Shown piece after piece: positions 44,944-56,582 of a stretch of 64,000 nt of DNA. The notes beneath the pieces are model-generated. The model saw nothing but the letters and a program-made list of their open reading frames with translations, was not told where the DNA came from and did no database searches. A program made the translations under genes and the position numbers. Each line of letters begins with the position of its first letter. Positions within the stretch are counted from its first letter, which is position 1. The stretch is from contig OW028576.1 in NCBI GenBank assembly GCA_932294295.1, positions 46,780,628 to 46,844,627 on the forward strand, in the 5' to 3' direction. The stretch is from Alitta virens. Lineage: Eukaryota > Annelida > Polychaeta > Phyllodocida > Nereididae.

Positions 44944-47900
44944 ATGGCATCAAACAACTTAAATACACCAAGCAGCCAGAAGAGGGCGCTTGAGGATGGC
45001 AACGACTCTGAGACATCTGTTGGAAATACTGTAAGTTGTACGGTTTCTATTTTAATTGTGCAAAATTAATTCACTGTTGAAAAACTTGTATTTTACTTAT
45101 AAGTATTAATTTTTGTTATTGTAGGGAGACAATATAGGATCATTTTTAAAACACCCTAGACTTGAACCGCAGCAAAAAAACCCGTATAATCAAAGTCTAC
45201 TAAACACAAACTTGGTAAGTTTACTTAAGGGATGTTATTTGAATACACTTCTGAATATTATACTTCCATTTTAAATTTATTTATGAACCAAAACAAAATA
45301 GTATGATTTTACATTCCTTATTATAGGCAAAATTTAAGTAGTAAGAGATAAGCGCTGATGGTAGTTTATAAAATACACATATTTTATTTAGTGACATGTT
45401 TGTTGGATATTTACTCTTCATTTTAAGGTGGCAGAAAGCAAGCCCTATTCCATTGTACAGAGTAGAATTACAAAAACATGGAAACGAGGTGTGGAAGAAA
45501 AAACCTACAGAGCCAATTTCAGCGCTGAAAAAACAGGTATTTTTCAATAATTGTATGTTATATTACTTTAACTTTGTATTATGAGTTATTGGGACTTTGA
45601 GTATTGTTTTTACAATTGTATGCATTATTTTACAACAGGAGCCAGGCTATTAGATATTAAAGAAGACCTAGTGCGTATGTTTGATGAGGTCATTAACATC
45701 GTTTCAACTAATTATGATGGGAAAGACAAGGCTAGACTTACTATAGCCCACTCTGAGATGCCAGAAGAAATATTTGTACACATGAGAGATGTTTCTAACC
45801 TAACAGGAAGAACAGTGATGGAAAGATTTGAAAAAGTGCTTAACTCCCACCAAGATATGACTGTTGACGAGTCCTTTGAGATATCAGTTGGCCTCATGAG
45901 GTTATTTAAAGGAGGCAGTCCTACAAAGAGAAGTGGTAGGACTCTCCCTCTATTTCCTCATTTGAACAAAACATTATATAGTTCTATTGTAAACAAAAAA
46001 GCCATTGTGGAAATAATTTGTGAAGACAATGAATTTATCTGTGCAGCAAAAAGTATTGTTGTTTGTATGGCTAAGCTTGAAAATATGAGACGAAATGACT
46101 TTCTCAATTTGATCAGGAAGAACAGACAATGTTCCAATGGTCCACAGACGCTGAAGACCAAAGCATTAGAACTACAAGAAAGGGCTGGACTTCCCACTGA
46201 TGAACCCCTGACAATTTCAGAGTTGGCTGCTTTTGAATCTGTGCTAAAGGTAAAAATAGCTGTAATTCAATTTGCAGACGAATCAAATACGCCTGTAGTT
46301 TCAGAAGTTTCAGGTAGTGAATATGACAAGGTGATATTTCTGTATCATACTGATGACCATTTTCATGCTGTAGTCAATCACAGAGCCATGTTTCCTAAAA
46401 GTAACCTTTGCATGCAGTGTTTTGAGGTGTACAATGTGAAAGATAAATCCCACCCTTGCCTAGAAGGCCAAAAAAGCAATTGCATTGTTTGTAAAAGACA
46501 TGAGTGTAATTTTGGTGAAACTATTACCTGTGAAGACTGTAACATGACTTGTAGAAACATGTCCTGCTTTGATTCCCACAAGAGGTTAACAAAATCTGAA
46601 AAAACACTATGTGAAACAAGGTACAAATGTAAAGAGTGTGGAAAAGTTATCTTAACAAAAGAACAAAGCATTGTGGATCATGTCTGCGGTCAATACAAAT
46701 GTCTTTATTGTTCAGAATATGTATATCAAGATCATTTATGTTACCTCAGAAGGAAAAAAATTAAACTATCATCAGGTAAATTTGTATTTTTTGACTTTGA
46801 AACAATGCAGGATGATGTCTTTCAATGTGAATATGGTTATGTTAAAAGAGGTCATAGCGGCCAAGGTGATTGCAGTAAGTGTACTGATGAATATGAATGC
46901 CCCTCTTGCAGAATCTGTGTCAATTGTAGGACACCTAATTGCAATAGAAATTATCATATTCCTAACATGGTTGTATGTCAAACAGCCTGCGATTCCTGTA
47001 AAGATGAAACTCTTAAAGAAAAGCCTAATTGCAGTAAATGTGGTAACCTTTGTATGCAGTGTCAAAAGTCAAGATCACAAAAGGATGACAGTACAGTTGA
47101 TTGCGATGTTAGTTGGTGTGGTGAACGAGAATTGGTTTTTAAGGGCCCTGACACAGTTTATGACTTTTGCACATGGCTAATATCACCTTTACATAAAAAT
47201 TACACAGCTTTAGCACATAATGGAAAAGGCTTTGATTTTTCATTTATTTTTAACTTTTGTGTCAGTGAAGCCAGAATAAAACCTCAATGCATTTACGCGG
47301 GATCTAAAATAATGTGTATGGAAATAAAAGATGGCATAAATCTGAAGTTTATTGATAGTATAAACTTTATGGGAATGAGCTTAAAAAAGCTTCCAAATGC
47401 ATTTTCATTACGACCTGAAAGTGAGCTTGATGGTGATGTACATGAACTTGCTAAGGGGGACTTTCCCCATCTCATGAATACAAAAGAATATCAAGATTAC
47501 TGTGGAACTTTTCCTACTCTTGCCATGTATAACGTGAATGCAATGCCAGTTAAAGAACGTGAAACATTCATTGAATGGCACAAAAAACAAAGTGGAAAAG
47601 TGTTCAATTTTCAGAAAGAACTGCTATCTTATTGTAAGCTTGATGTCACCATTTTAAGGTTGGCTTGCTTGAAATTTCGAGATATCATCACTGAAATAAC
47701 TACCATCAAAAGTGATGACGGCGATGTATTAGGCGTAGTAGATGTGTTTGCCCATGTGACAATTGCCTCTGCATGTATGCAGATTTTTCGAGTTAATTTT
47801 ATTGAAGAATACTATGATGTAACATTATGTGATGGCAGGGGTGGTAAAGCTCTTTTTAAAACTGGTAAATGGTATTTAGGTGAAGAGCCTATCTCACCAG

Positions 47901-49753
47901 GTGATATAATAGAAAGAAAGTTTGTTTCCTCATCTATTGCACAAGTGCCTGCCCAAGGCTATGTCAGAAACAGTAATCACTCCTATAAGTCTATTTTATG
48001 GCTGGAGTGGGAAGCTAAAAAACTTGGTAGAGAAATTGTACATGCTAGAAACAGGGGTGAACATCCAGTGCGATGTGGTTCATCCACTTATCTACTAGAT
48101 GGCTATGATAAAACTAACAATGTCTGTTACGAATTTAATGGTTGCAGGTATCATGGATGCTATTGTATAAAGGACAGAAAACTGAAAGATCCTAGAACAG
48201 GTTTTTCCATGGAGGACTTACATAAAAACACAAAAAGGAAAGAAAATGATTTAAAAGCAATGGGGTATAATTTGATAATAATGTGGGAATGTGAATTTGA
48301 TAAGATTGTAAAACAGGATGAAGAGTTACAAAAGTTTATCCAAGAGTTAGATGTACCTGAACGATTGTCAATCAGATCTTCGTTCTTTGGGGGGCGCACA
48401 GAGTGTTTCAGTCTTCATCATTCATGTAAAGAAGATGAGGAAATCCATTATATTGACGTCTGTTCAATGTATCCATTTCTAAATAAACATTCCAAGTTAG
48501 TTGTAGGCCACCCTGAAATTATATGTAGAGATTTTGACTACAGTATGCAGAGTTATTTTGGCATTGCCCATGTCAAAATATTACCACCTAAAGATCTGTA
48601 CATACCTGTACTACCCCTCAGAGTGACTGGTAAGTTAACATTTCCACTTTGTGCTGCTTGTGCAAAATTAGATATACCCCCAGAAATTTGTGAACATTCC
48701 AATGAAGAAAGGGCTATTAAAGGTGTTTATTGCACTCCAGAAATAATGGCAGCAATTGACAAAGGTTATGTCATCATGAAAATATATGAAGTTTACCATT
48801 ATCCAGAGACATCTCAATATGATAGTGAAACTATGAAAGGTGGGTTGTTCACAGAGCAAGTTAATTTATTTATCAAAATAAAAACTGAAGCAAGTGGCTA
48901 TCCTCAATGGGTGGAAAGTGAGTCTGATAAAAACAAATTTGTAAAGGAATACAGAGAAAAAGTGGGGGTTGCTTTAGATAAAGACAAAATACAAGTCAAC
49001 CCTGCTTTGAGAAGTATAGCAAAAATATTCCTTAATTCCTTCTGGGGTAAACTTGGCGAAAAAAACAACAAGTTAAAAACACAGTTTATTTCTGACACTT
49101 TATCACTTGCAAAATTACAGAATAACTCAAAATATTGCATTCAGAATGTTCATGTTGTTAATGAAGATGTCATGGTTGCTGAATATAACTGTGACACAAC
49201 TTTTGAAGAAGAGAGTAATGTTACTAATGAAATTTTGGCTTCACTGACAACTTGTTATGCTAGATTAGAGCTTTTAAAGCATATGGATTTTGTAGGAAGA
49301 CGAATTCTTTATTGTGACACAGATAGCATAATTTTTGTAACTCAACCCACTCTTGATTCAAATGGTCACAAAGTTTATGATAATTACCCTCCGTTGGGTG
49401 ATTGTTTAGGTGACCTTACTAATGAATTAGAATTAGGTACTTACATAACAGATTTTGCATGTGCTGGACCTAAATCATATTCATACAGGACAACTGATGG
49501 CCATGAAAGTGTGAAGTTTAAAGGTGTGAAAGTTAATTTTTTAAATTCACAAATAATTAATTTTGATTCTGTAAAAGAACTAGTCATGGATTTTAACAAA
49601 ACTGTTACATTGACACCTCAAACTCAGTTTAAAAGATGTAAATATGGCGGCATAATCTACAATACATCTCTGGTAAAAAAACTCACATGTACATTTGATA
49701 AAAGACAAATTTTACCATCCCTAGATACCATACCTTTTGGCTTTGTAGAATAG
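44944..49753 (+). CDS. protein-primed family B DNA polymerase (pPolB), 4 exons
   Basis: Exons 44944-45030, 45125-45214, 45428-45536 and 45639-49753, GT-AG with matching phases, about 1466 aa. The ATG at 45581 lies in the last intron, so that start is rejected. Order: lysine-rich head; an N-terminal region ending in a DDHFHAVVNH block; Cys/His zinc-binding clusters (CMQCF, CKRHEC, CKECGK, CLYCSEY); exonuclease motifs FFDFETM, AHNGKGFDF and YCKLDV; an inserted nuclease-like block (EFNGCRYHGC ... IIMWECEFDK); and polymerase motifs A DVCSMYP, B KIFLNSFWGKLG and C YCDTDSI. All catalytic residues are present. It would replicate the element from protein-capped ends. AATAAA at 49920-49925 follows the stop. 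Confidence 0.92.
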
Positions 49754-49992
49754 GAAGATATAATGCTTTTATTTTGAATTTGTGTTATCTATATTTATGT
49801 AATCTTACATCATTAACATGAACACCAGTATAGTCTGCAGAAAATGTTTTGTACAATTGTATGTCTTTCAATGTAATTCTTGAAAATATATGTTTTATAC
49901 TATCTCACTTGTGTTTGATAATAAATGTTACTAATGTCTTTATAATAAAATTCTCAAACTGTATCTTGATTTTGTACTTATTTCATATACTG

Positions 49993-50240
49993 TTAACCTT
50001 AGAGCGATTTTTACGTCCCTAGTGCACGATTTAGCACTAGAGGGCTTTACGTTTGTAGTACCAAAATTTCAGCCAGGGGGGTTTAATTCCCTAGTTCCAA
50101 ATTTAACACGAGAGGGCTTTTACGTCTGTAGTACCAAAATTTCAGCCAGGGGTTTAATTACCTAGTTCCAAATTTAACACCAGAGGGCTTTTACGTCTGT
50201 AGTACCTAAACTTTCCGCTAGGGGTTTATATATAGTTCCA
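49993..50240 (-). repeat. subterminal iterated repeats, right end
   Basis: Three or more ~66-bp units, each a pair of half-units (ACCAAAATTTCAGCCAGGGG, then CTAGTTCCAAATTTAACAC ... GAGGGCTTTTACG). Related to, but diverged from, the left-end units. Confidence 0.85.
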
Positions 50241-50291
50241 AAATTACCACCAGAGGCGCTGCTCTGACATCAGCGCACACCACATACTACT
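50233..50291 (-). repeat. right terminal inverted repeat
   Basis: Reverse complement of 31852-31910 with two mismatches. Confidence 0.95.
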
Positions 50292-50297
50292 TCCACT
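50292..50297 (+). repeat. target-site duplication, right copy (TCCACT)
   Basis: Identical to 31846-31851. Confidence 0.95.
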
Positions 50298-51471
50298 TTA
50301 TCGTATTTACGTGTCAGTATATGAACTGCATTTGGTAATTAAGTACTTGCTCTGAATTTTGTAAGTAATTGATACAGATTTGGGAATTACGAGATCTGTA
50401 TCAGGTAAGTACTTGATCTGTATAGTATAAGTTTGGTGCAGGTAAGTATTTAATCTGGATTAAGTAAATATAGACACAGAGTACAAGGCAGGTCCAATTT
50501 AACATCTAATGATGGGATTTAGCTCAGGATGAATACCCAGGCTGGGGATCGGTATAATTGCTTGCCTGTCCCTTTCATCTGAGTACTTTTTGCTTCCATT
50601 TAGCTTAACACTCTGTTTTGTATTTATCCCAGCAGTATTATTTCTTATGATGTATCACCACCCCCCCCCCCTTGCAGGGTGGCACACTGTGAGCGCTAAT
50701 ATTTTAGCTTAAGGGGCATTAACACTATCATGTATAAGACCTACGTATGACCAGGTACGTCAAAAATTGACTATGCATGCTCACTCGTGGCTCTTTTAAT
50801 CACAAATAACTTATTTCTGCGAGCATACGTGGGGCAATCGTAGATCGCTCGCCGGACGTCTGCAAAACGAGCGCCGAACGTTCTTTAAAAGGTCGTCGAC
50901 CGTCTGTCACCAGCTTTCGTCAGGCATCCATCAGGCACTTGTAGATCACTCATAGATGCTCGTAGATTACTCATAGATCGCTCGCATATTGCTTGTAGAT
51001 CACTCGTGAATGGTGAGTATATACGGATGGACAGTGGCTATTTATGGCTGATGTCATACAGTATTAGAGTGAGATACCACAGAAAGGTTATGTGTGTGTT
51101 AAATATTTAAAGACTAATCAAGAAACAGCAAGCTTGAATGTCATAAAGTCACAAAAAAAAAATTTCATACAGCTTTGCGGGCAAGTTCCATTTAAATTGG
51201 TTCGATCATTCTGACAGAGTGATTACTTATGTTTGAAGTTTATGACTCTTTGAGTTTGTGTTTTTATTATTTGACAGCCTTTGCAGTAACTGTCAGTTAG
51301 TATTGATTGTGCATACTAATTAAATATTCAAGGCATTTTGTTGTAACATGTTTCTGTAGTTGTCTGGAACAAAGTCTTCAGTAATCTGGTAGCCTGTTGA
51401 CTGTGAAATAGCCAGGGAAATCAAAATATTGATTTCAGATGGTAGACAACTGTCAAACTTCTGATTTGAAT

Positions 51472-51511
51472 ATGATTCAGGTCTTCATCATTCTGGCATC
51501 CAATGGATCTT
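51472..51511 (+). CDS. orphan signal-peptide exon of a WSC-type gene
   Basis: 40 nt, ATG to a GTAAGT donor, phase 1, encoding MIQVFIILASNGS. Same length and phase as the intact exon 18007-17968, of which it is the duplicated copy. No WSC exon follows within the window on the plus strand; what follows is repeats and the DIRS element. Probably non-functional unless a far downstream exon exists. Confidence 0.6.
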
Positions 51512-51953
51512 GTAAGTACCTTCGTTCATTCTATTGCCAAATAGGTACCAATACAATCGATGCATTTCTAACCTAATGTTCAAACTGCATTAAATTTAAT
51601 CTTAAGTAATAAATGACTGTACATACACCATAAAATACAACAAAATAAAAAAGACAAAAAAGAGTGTGGTTAATACAAAAAGTAGTGCACGCTTTCCTGA
51701 TTAATAAGTTTATTCATGCTTATCTACAATTTAGTAGCATGGTGTTACAATGAACAAGCATTATTAGTACAATTTTAATCAAAACAGGAACACATAGATT
51801 AATAAATCATGAGGAACAAAGGTTAATAAAGTATATTTATAATTTATTTTTAGTTATGTTTAAAAGGTTGACTAATCCAGTTCTAATGTCTTTAAACCTA
51901 GATACAAAATTAAATATATTGATCATATATTGCATTTTTTGTATCAGAATCTG

Positions 51954-52209
51954 GCCCTCGAAGGTCCTGGGCCTCCATGCGGCGAGAGTGGAAACACTTG
52001 GGGTGAAGTCCTCTATCCCCAGTGGCTAAAACAGGACAGTGCGCATTGCACAAGCTGCTCCAGCTATCCAACGCAGACACTTATTGATTTTTTGCATGCT
52101 TCTGGTTTCTACTACCAACTATGGATGATCAATCTTACCCAAGAGAGCCTCTACATGGCCCACTCAGGTGCTGATGAGGCGTTAAACAATAACACTACCT
52201 ACCTACCTA
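51954..52209 (+). mobile_element. SINE-like retroposon with 13-bp target duplication
   Basis: GTATCAGAATCTG flanks a 256-bp GC-richer insert (51941-51953 and 52210-52222). It ends in an AACACTACCTACCTAC-type simple tail. The paralogous position in arm A (about 17560-17575, reverse strand) lacks it and has a single target copy. No clear tRNA A/B boxes, so a 5'-truncated LINE tail is the alternative. The open frame at 51930-52223 is not a gene. Confidence 0.8.
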
Positions 52210-52390
52210 GTATCAGAATCTGAATCCATAACATATCCTATAATAAGCAGAACTCATAGAGATATAGATACTTACTAAGATTGGTTTTACAAATAATCTT
52301 CTGAGCCTTGTGAAGATTGCCAGTGACATCACTGATGTTTGTGTACATTTAAGCTTTGGCCAGATCACTGATCTTCACATCCTTGAAAAT

Positions 52391-53032
52391 GCCTTAAATA
52401 ACTTAACTATGGCACATTTGTGTCTTCCTTGAATAAAATGAAGCAACTTTGAATTGAGCACCATATGTCAAAAGTGCCTGGTTTTATTGTACCAAGGGAT
52501 TTATTAAATCTTAACAGTTCCACCCTCAAACAACAATGGACTTATCTTAACAAAATTCCATCATGAATCTGTGCTTGTGATGCTGCTGTTGTATGTCAGT
52601 GTGGCAGTGGTCACTCCATTGCATGCATCTGGCTATGATTGGCCAGTTGAGTGACACATCCACACTCTGACCTATACAATGAATGAAACTGGCCACACAC
52701 ACTCACTGTGCAGCAGTGTAATTACACATATTGCTGATTGCATTTGAAGCTGTACACTGTAATTAATTTCAAGTAATTACAAATAGGCCAATGTTGAAAA
52801 GAAATTATTTCTCAAACTATATTAAACACTCCTCAGTGTTTTATCACAAGATGGCTCCTATTAACCACCAGGTGGCTCTAGTTTGCCTCCCTGCTATTTG
52901 TATTTGGTGCATTTAACACATTGGCACCAAGGGCTAAGTTGCCATTAAATGTGTACTATTTCATTGGGCTTGATGTACCATGATTATTAAGGTAAGCCAA
53001 GTAACTTATTATCTAGCTTAAATCTATTATTA
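52391..53032. other. repeat mosaic related to 29750-30420
   Basis: The stretch 52400-52680 matches the reverse complement of parts of 29750-30420 (motifs CAAAAGTGCCTGGTTTTATT and GGCCAGTTGAGTGACACA). No gene seen. Confidence 0.6.
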
Positions 53033-53405
53033 TACAGGGTGCGGCCTAAAAACTTGCACCGGGTATCTCCACTTTCGGAATTGCTCCAGGTTACTCAAAT
53101 GCTTATGAAGTCTTTCAAAGTTTTGCCACATTTAGTTAGGGGTATAAGCAATTGGTCATTGTGATATTTTTGATCTTATAATGTCAGACAATATCAGTAT
53201 CTGAATTATTGAGAGGGTTCATGCTGCAAGGCTTATTCTGAGTGACACACATCACAGAAGTCAAATTTCGGTCTGCTTGCATGGTGTCACTAGTTGCAGA
53301 AAGTTTACAAATTAGAGATTTCCTAGTTACTACACCTCTGAAGCCACAGAAAATATAATATTTGCACAGAATGCTTTGTTATATGCACATATATATATAT
53401 CATGG
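53033..53405 (+). repeat. interspersed repeat copy (ACAGGGTGCGGCC family)
   Basis: Same family and orientation as 11279-11645. It ends in (AT)n at about 53390-53400. Confidence 0.75.
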
Positions 53406-55600
53406 TATTAGTTGATAAGAAGGTTGTTTCCAGTTTTGATTCAGCACAGTCATGAAAGTAAAATTTAGAAATATAATGGCATTCCAGAGGGACTTCTTGA
53501 ATCTACAAGTAATCTGTAAACAATCACATGATTTTCAGGAGGATTGGCAACTTAATTAAACAGAAAAGTCAGAAAATTGACCAAAATCCAAAATGACACT
53601 TTCCGCCTCAAAGGTGTAAATGCTCTACCTTCTTATTAAAAATGAATCTATTTGCCCTATTTTTGGTGGCAAAGGTCAAGAAAGGTGTCTGTAACACATC
53701 TGTATGATCAATGACATAATCTAATGCTTATATTGCAAAAGCCGAGGTGAAAATCACCCGAAGGTGATAAATGTGTGATAAATGTGATAAATGTGTATGT
53801 GCTATATTTTGATTCATATTATCTATAATTCTTGAGGAAACAAGAAAATATATAATTTAGGACTTTTATTACTTTGGTGTATATGATTGCAGCTGCATGT
53901 GATCCCTGTCAATTGAGGCAATAACAAAAGAGGTAGCTTGTGCAAGTTTTTATGCCGCAGTGATAAAGATCTAAATCACCACTTGATGCTGGGTGTTCAA
54001 CCCCCTCCCTTCACCTCTCAGGGATTTCACACCCTACCTCTTGTCACCCCCTCCAGTAGCAGCTGATAGCCACATCTTATCATGTACATGATATTGGTAT
54101 CAATTAAGAATGGGGGACAGAAACTCTCCATAGAAGCTGGAGAAGAGAGGACACATACTATTTAAGCAGAAATCTGAAATGTTTGTTCAATATTGATAAA
54201 TATTAAACGTTACATTCACCTTTTAATATAATTTATATTTGCATAGCCAATCAATCAATCAATCAATCAACCAATCTATCAATCAATATATCTCACATAA
54301 CATATCAATAAAATCTATTGAATATCAAGTGGGCAAAGCGGGCACTTTTTGACTGAATGCCAAGACTCGGTTTAATTGCAGGAGAAAGTTGTTAAAATGT
54401 AATAAATCATTGATTATTTGTACATTTTAATTGCAGTTTGTCACATAATCAAGATGAAAGTCATTACACTACACTGTAAATAAAAAGATTGTGAATGAAC
54501 AGTCACAAATGATACTTTAGTAAACAAAAACAAAAACATATGCATGGCAATTAATTCAATACAGATGTTAAAGAAAACTGGTCAAAGTTGCGCTCACAAT
54601 TTTAGATCTTTTTCTCAAACAATTTGAGGCTATAAAGTTGTAGGAAGAACAAAAATATTGAAATAGCCAGCATTATCTAAGGTTTGTCCATCTGTCAATC
54701 ATATTTTATAATTCAATATCACATAACTATGTTCCTAGTCCAAAATATGTCAAACTCTACCACTTAAGATAACTTATTTGCTAAAATGAAAGGTCTAAGT
54801 TCTCAATCGAAGGTCTCAAAGCTACTGGGTCTGAAGCTTAGTCAGATTGTATGACCACACCAGGCAGACATAATGATGAGATGATAAGGCTGATGTCTTG
54901 CTCCTGTCATGTTGTAAAGGTCAGTCAAAAAGATATCAATACCATGCAGCAATTTCACACAAAAAATATATTTTTATTTTGAGATTTGTTTACTGTTTTC
55001 AAACAATGAATGGAGCAAAATGGCAAAAATAAAATCAATACTCGTAAATTGCACCTTGACTTTCTAACTTACAATGACACCTTTTAAAAATAACACAAAA
55101 TTTCCTGCACTTTTTCTAGTGCATTTTCTGCAGTTGACAAAGCAGCCTGGCGACATGATGGTGACAGGGAATATTGGGACGGGGGGATTAACGCAAAAAT
55201 CTATACATTGGAAAGATAATATCTACAGTGTTTATGTTGATCATGGTCCATTGTGTAGTTTATAGTCTCACTATGCCACTGAATGTCCATAAAAGAAAGT
55301 AATAAAAAAGAAATTATATACATCGACATGTAAAATTCAAGATTCAAAACCTTTTTAATCATAATAACTTGAAAATAATTACATTATTCTAAACACACAT
55401 ATATATATTGATCATATAGGCCTACAGCATTTTTAATTGATTCTTGACAATGCATTAATATATTTTGTATAATTGCTCAGGTCAGCTCTAGAAAAATAAA
55501 AGTAACATTGACCTGTTCAAGAGTCTACGAAGCGAGCTATGATTTATCAATGACAATAAACAAGTGACTGTTTGTAAAAGGGGTGCATGTGCACCAATAT
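53406..55600. other. non-coding stretch with short microsatellites
   Basis: (GTGATAAAT)n-like triplication at 53764-53800 and (AATC)n at about 54247-54290. No supported gene; the 55074-55265 frame lacks any signature. Confidence 0.5.
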
Positions 55601-55721
55601 TTTAATACAATCATAACATTAGATAAATGGGGTGGGAATCCAAAAACCACCGCAAATTTAAATTCGCCACCCACTCCCAAGCATCGCAGACTCCTGTAAA
55701 AGTTGAAAAATACCATAACCG

Positions 55722-56510
55722 TCACATGGAAACAGTTGGCAGACGAATGTATCCACGAAATGCGGCAGACTTCCACCTACCCATTGCTTGTATCTGGGAG
55801 TCGGCATAGCCAAGGGCAGCTGCGTGGGTAGCAGCCCCAATGCGAAAACTATGCGACTTATATTGCTGGTCGCTAAGGCCAGCCCACAACAAAGAGTTAT
55901 TGAATTTTTGCACAAAGGCATCTCTTGTTATGCCATGGGAAGGAGGATAAACAAAAAGTGGGCCTGGAGAAGAACCTCTCAATGAAAAGTACTCCTTTAA
56001 AGTTTGAACAGGGCAAGGGAAGGCTGAAGCCTTAACAACCATTGTTACCGATTGACCCATATGGTGCTTAAAATTCTTAAAAATTATAGAATATTGATCA
56101 TCTTTAAAAACAATTTGATCAAACTGTAAAACATTACAAGTGGAACCAGTCATTTCACCCACTTGCAAAAACGCGAAAAATGCTGTTACATACATAGTGT
56201 GAAACAATACATTTGAATAGTGACTGTTACATGTAAACTGGGTAGATCTATATAAAAGAAGCAAAATGTCTTTCGTAATAGGGAGCCTTTTATGAGGCAC
56301 AGCCCCTAATTTGTTGGCACCATGCAAAATTTTCTTTACCACAAATGCTGAGGTTGGATCGTAACAATTGCTAATTTTGTGCATATAAGCCACTGCCGAC
56401 ACAGTGGAAATTATTGTAACCGGGGCCAAGTTCTGAGAATACAGATGAGAAATAAAAGAAAATACAGTTGATGTACTGGCCGGCATGGCAGTTTGAAATG
56501 CCAGCAGCAA
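55722..56510 (-). pseudogene. tyrosine recombinase of DIRS-type element
   Basis: 262 codons, open. The box II region (HSFRIGAATHAAALG, His-x-x-Arg) and the terminal block with the catalytic Tyr (GRWKSAAFRGYIR) are present. The box I arginine normally seen in the FLR-x-GE motif is replaced by Gln (FLQVGEM). That substitution should abolish recombination, so I class it as inactive even though the frame is intact. Confidence 0.82.
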
Positions 56511-56582
56511 AGTTTTTGAAACGATTCCATGATAGGGTGTAGTTCCGTCATGTTGATGGAGCCAAAGCTGCCCTTAATAAAG

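Larger units (their letters stand above)
31852..50291 (+). mobile_element. complete Polinton/Maverick (adintovirus-like) element
   Basis: 18,440 bp, bounded by terminal inverted repeats beginning AGTAGTATGTGG and a 6-bp duplication. Gene set: RVE integrase with chromodomain, jelly-roll capsid proteins, FtsK/HerA-type packaging ATPase, and protein-primed PolB. This combination defines Polintons, which are regarded as integrated virus-like elements related to adintoviruses. Genes run mostly rightward; one long spliced gene runs leftward at 41.6-44.0 kb. Capsid, ATPase and polymerase frames are intact, the integrase carries two frameshifts, and no adenain-type protease is recognisable. It sits in arm B of an inverted duplication; arm A gives the unoccupied site (19407-19412). 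Confidence 0.95.
50292..52390 (-). repeat. arm B block right of the Polinton
   Basis: Reverse complement of 17400-19410, carrying a duplicate of the first exon of the WSC gene at 51472-51511. A poly-C run lies at 50660-50670. Confidence 0.85.

Noticed and set aside
45581..45638. ATG at 45581 as the polymerase start
   Set aside because: The codons 45581-45638 lie in a predicted intron with low-complexity content. An acceptor at 45637-45638 joins in frame to upstream exons that fit phase.
51930..52223. 97-aa open frame
   Set aside because: It spans the boundary of a SINE-like insertion and its target duplication; not a gene.
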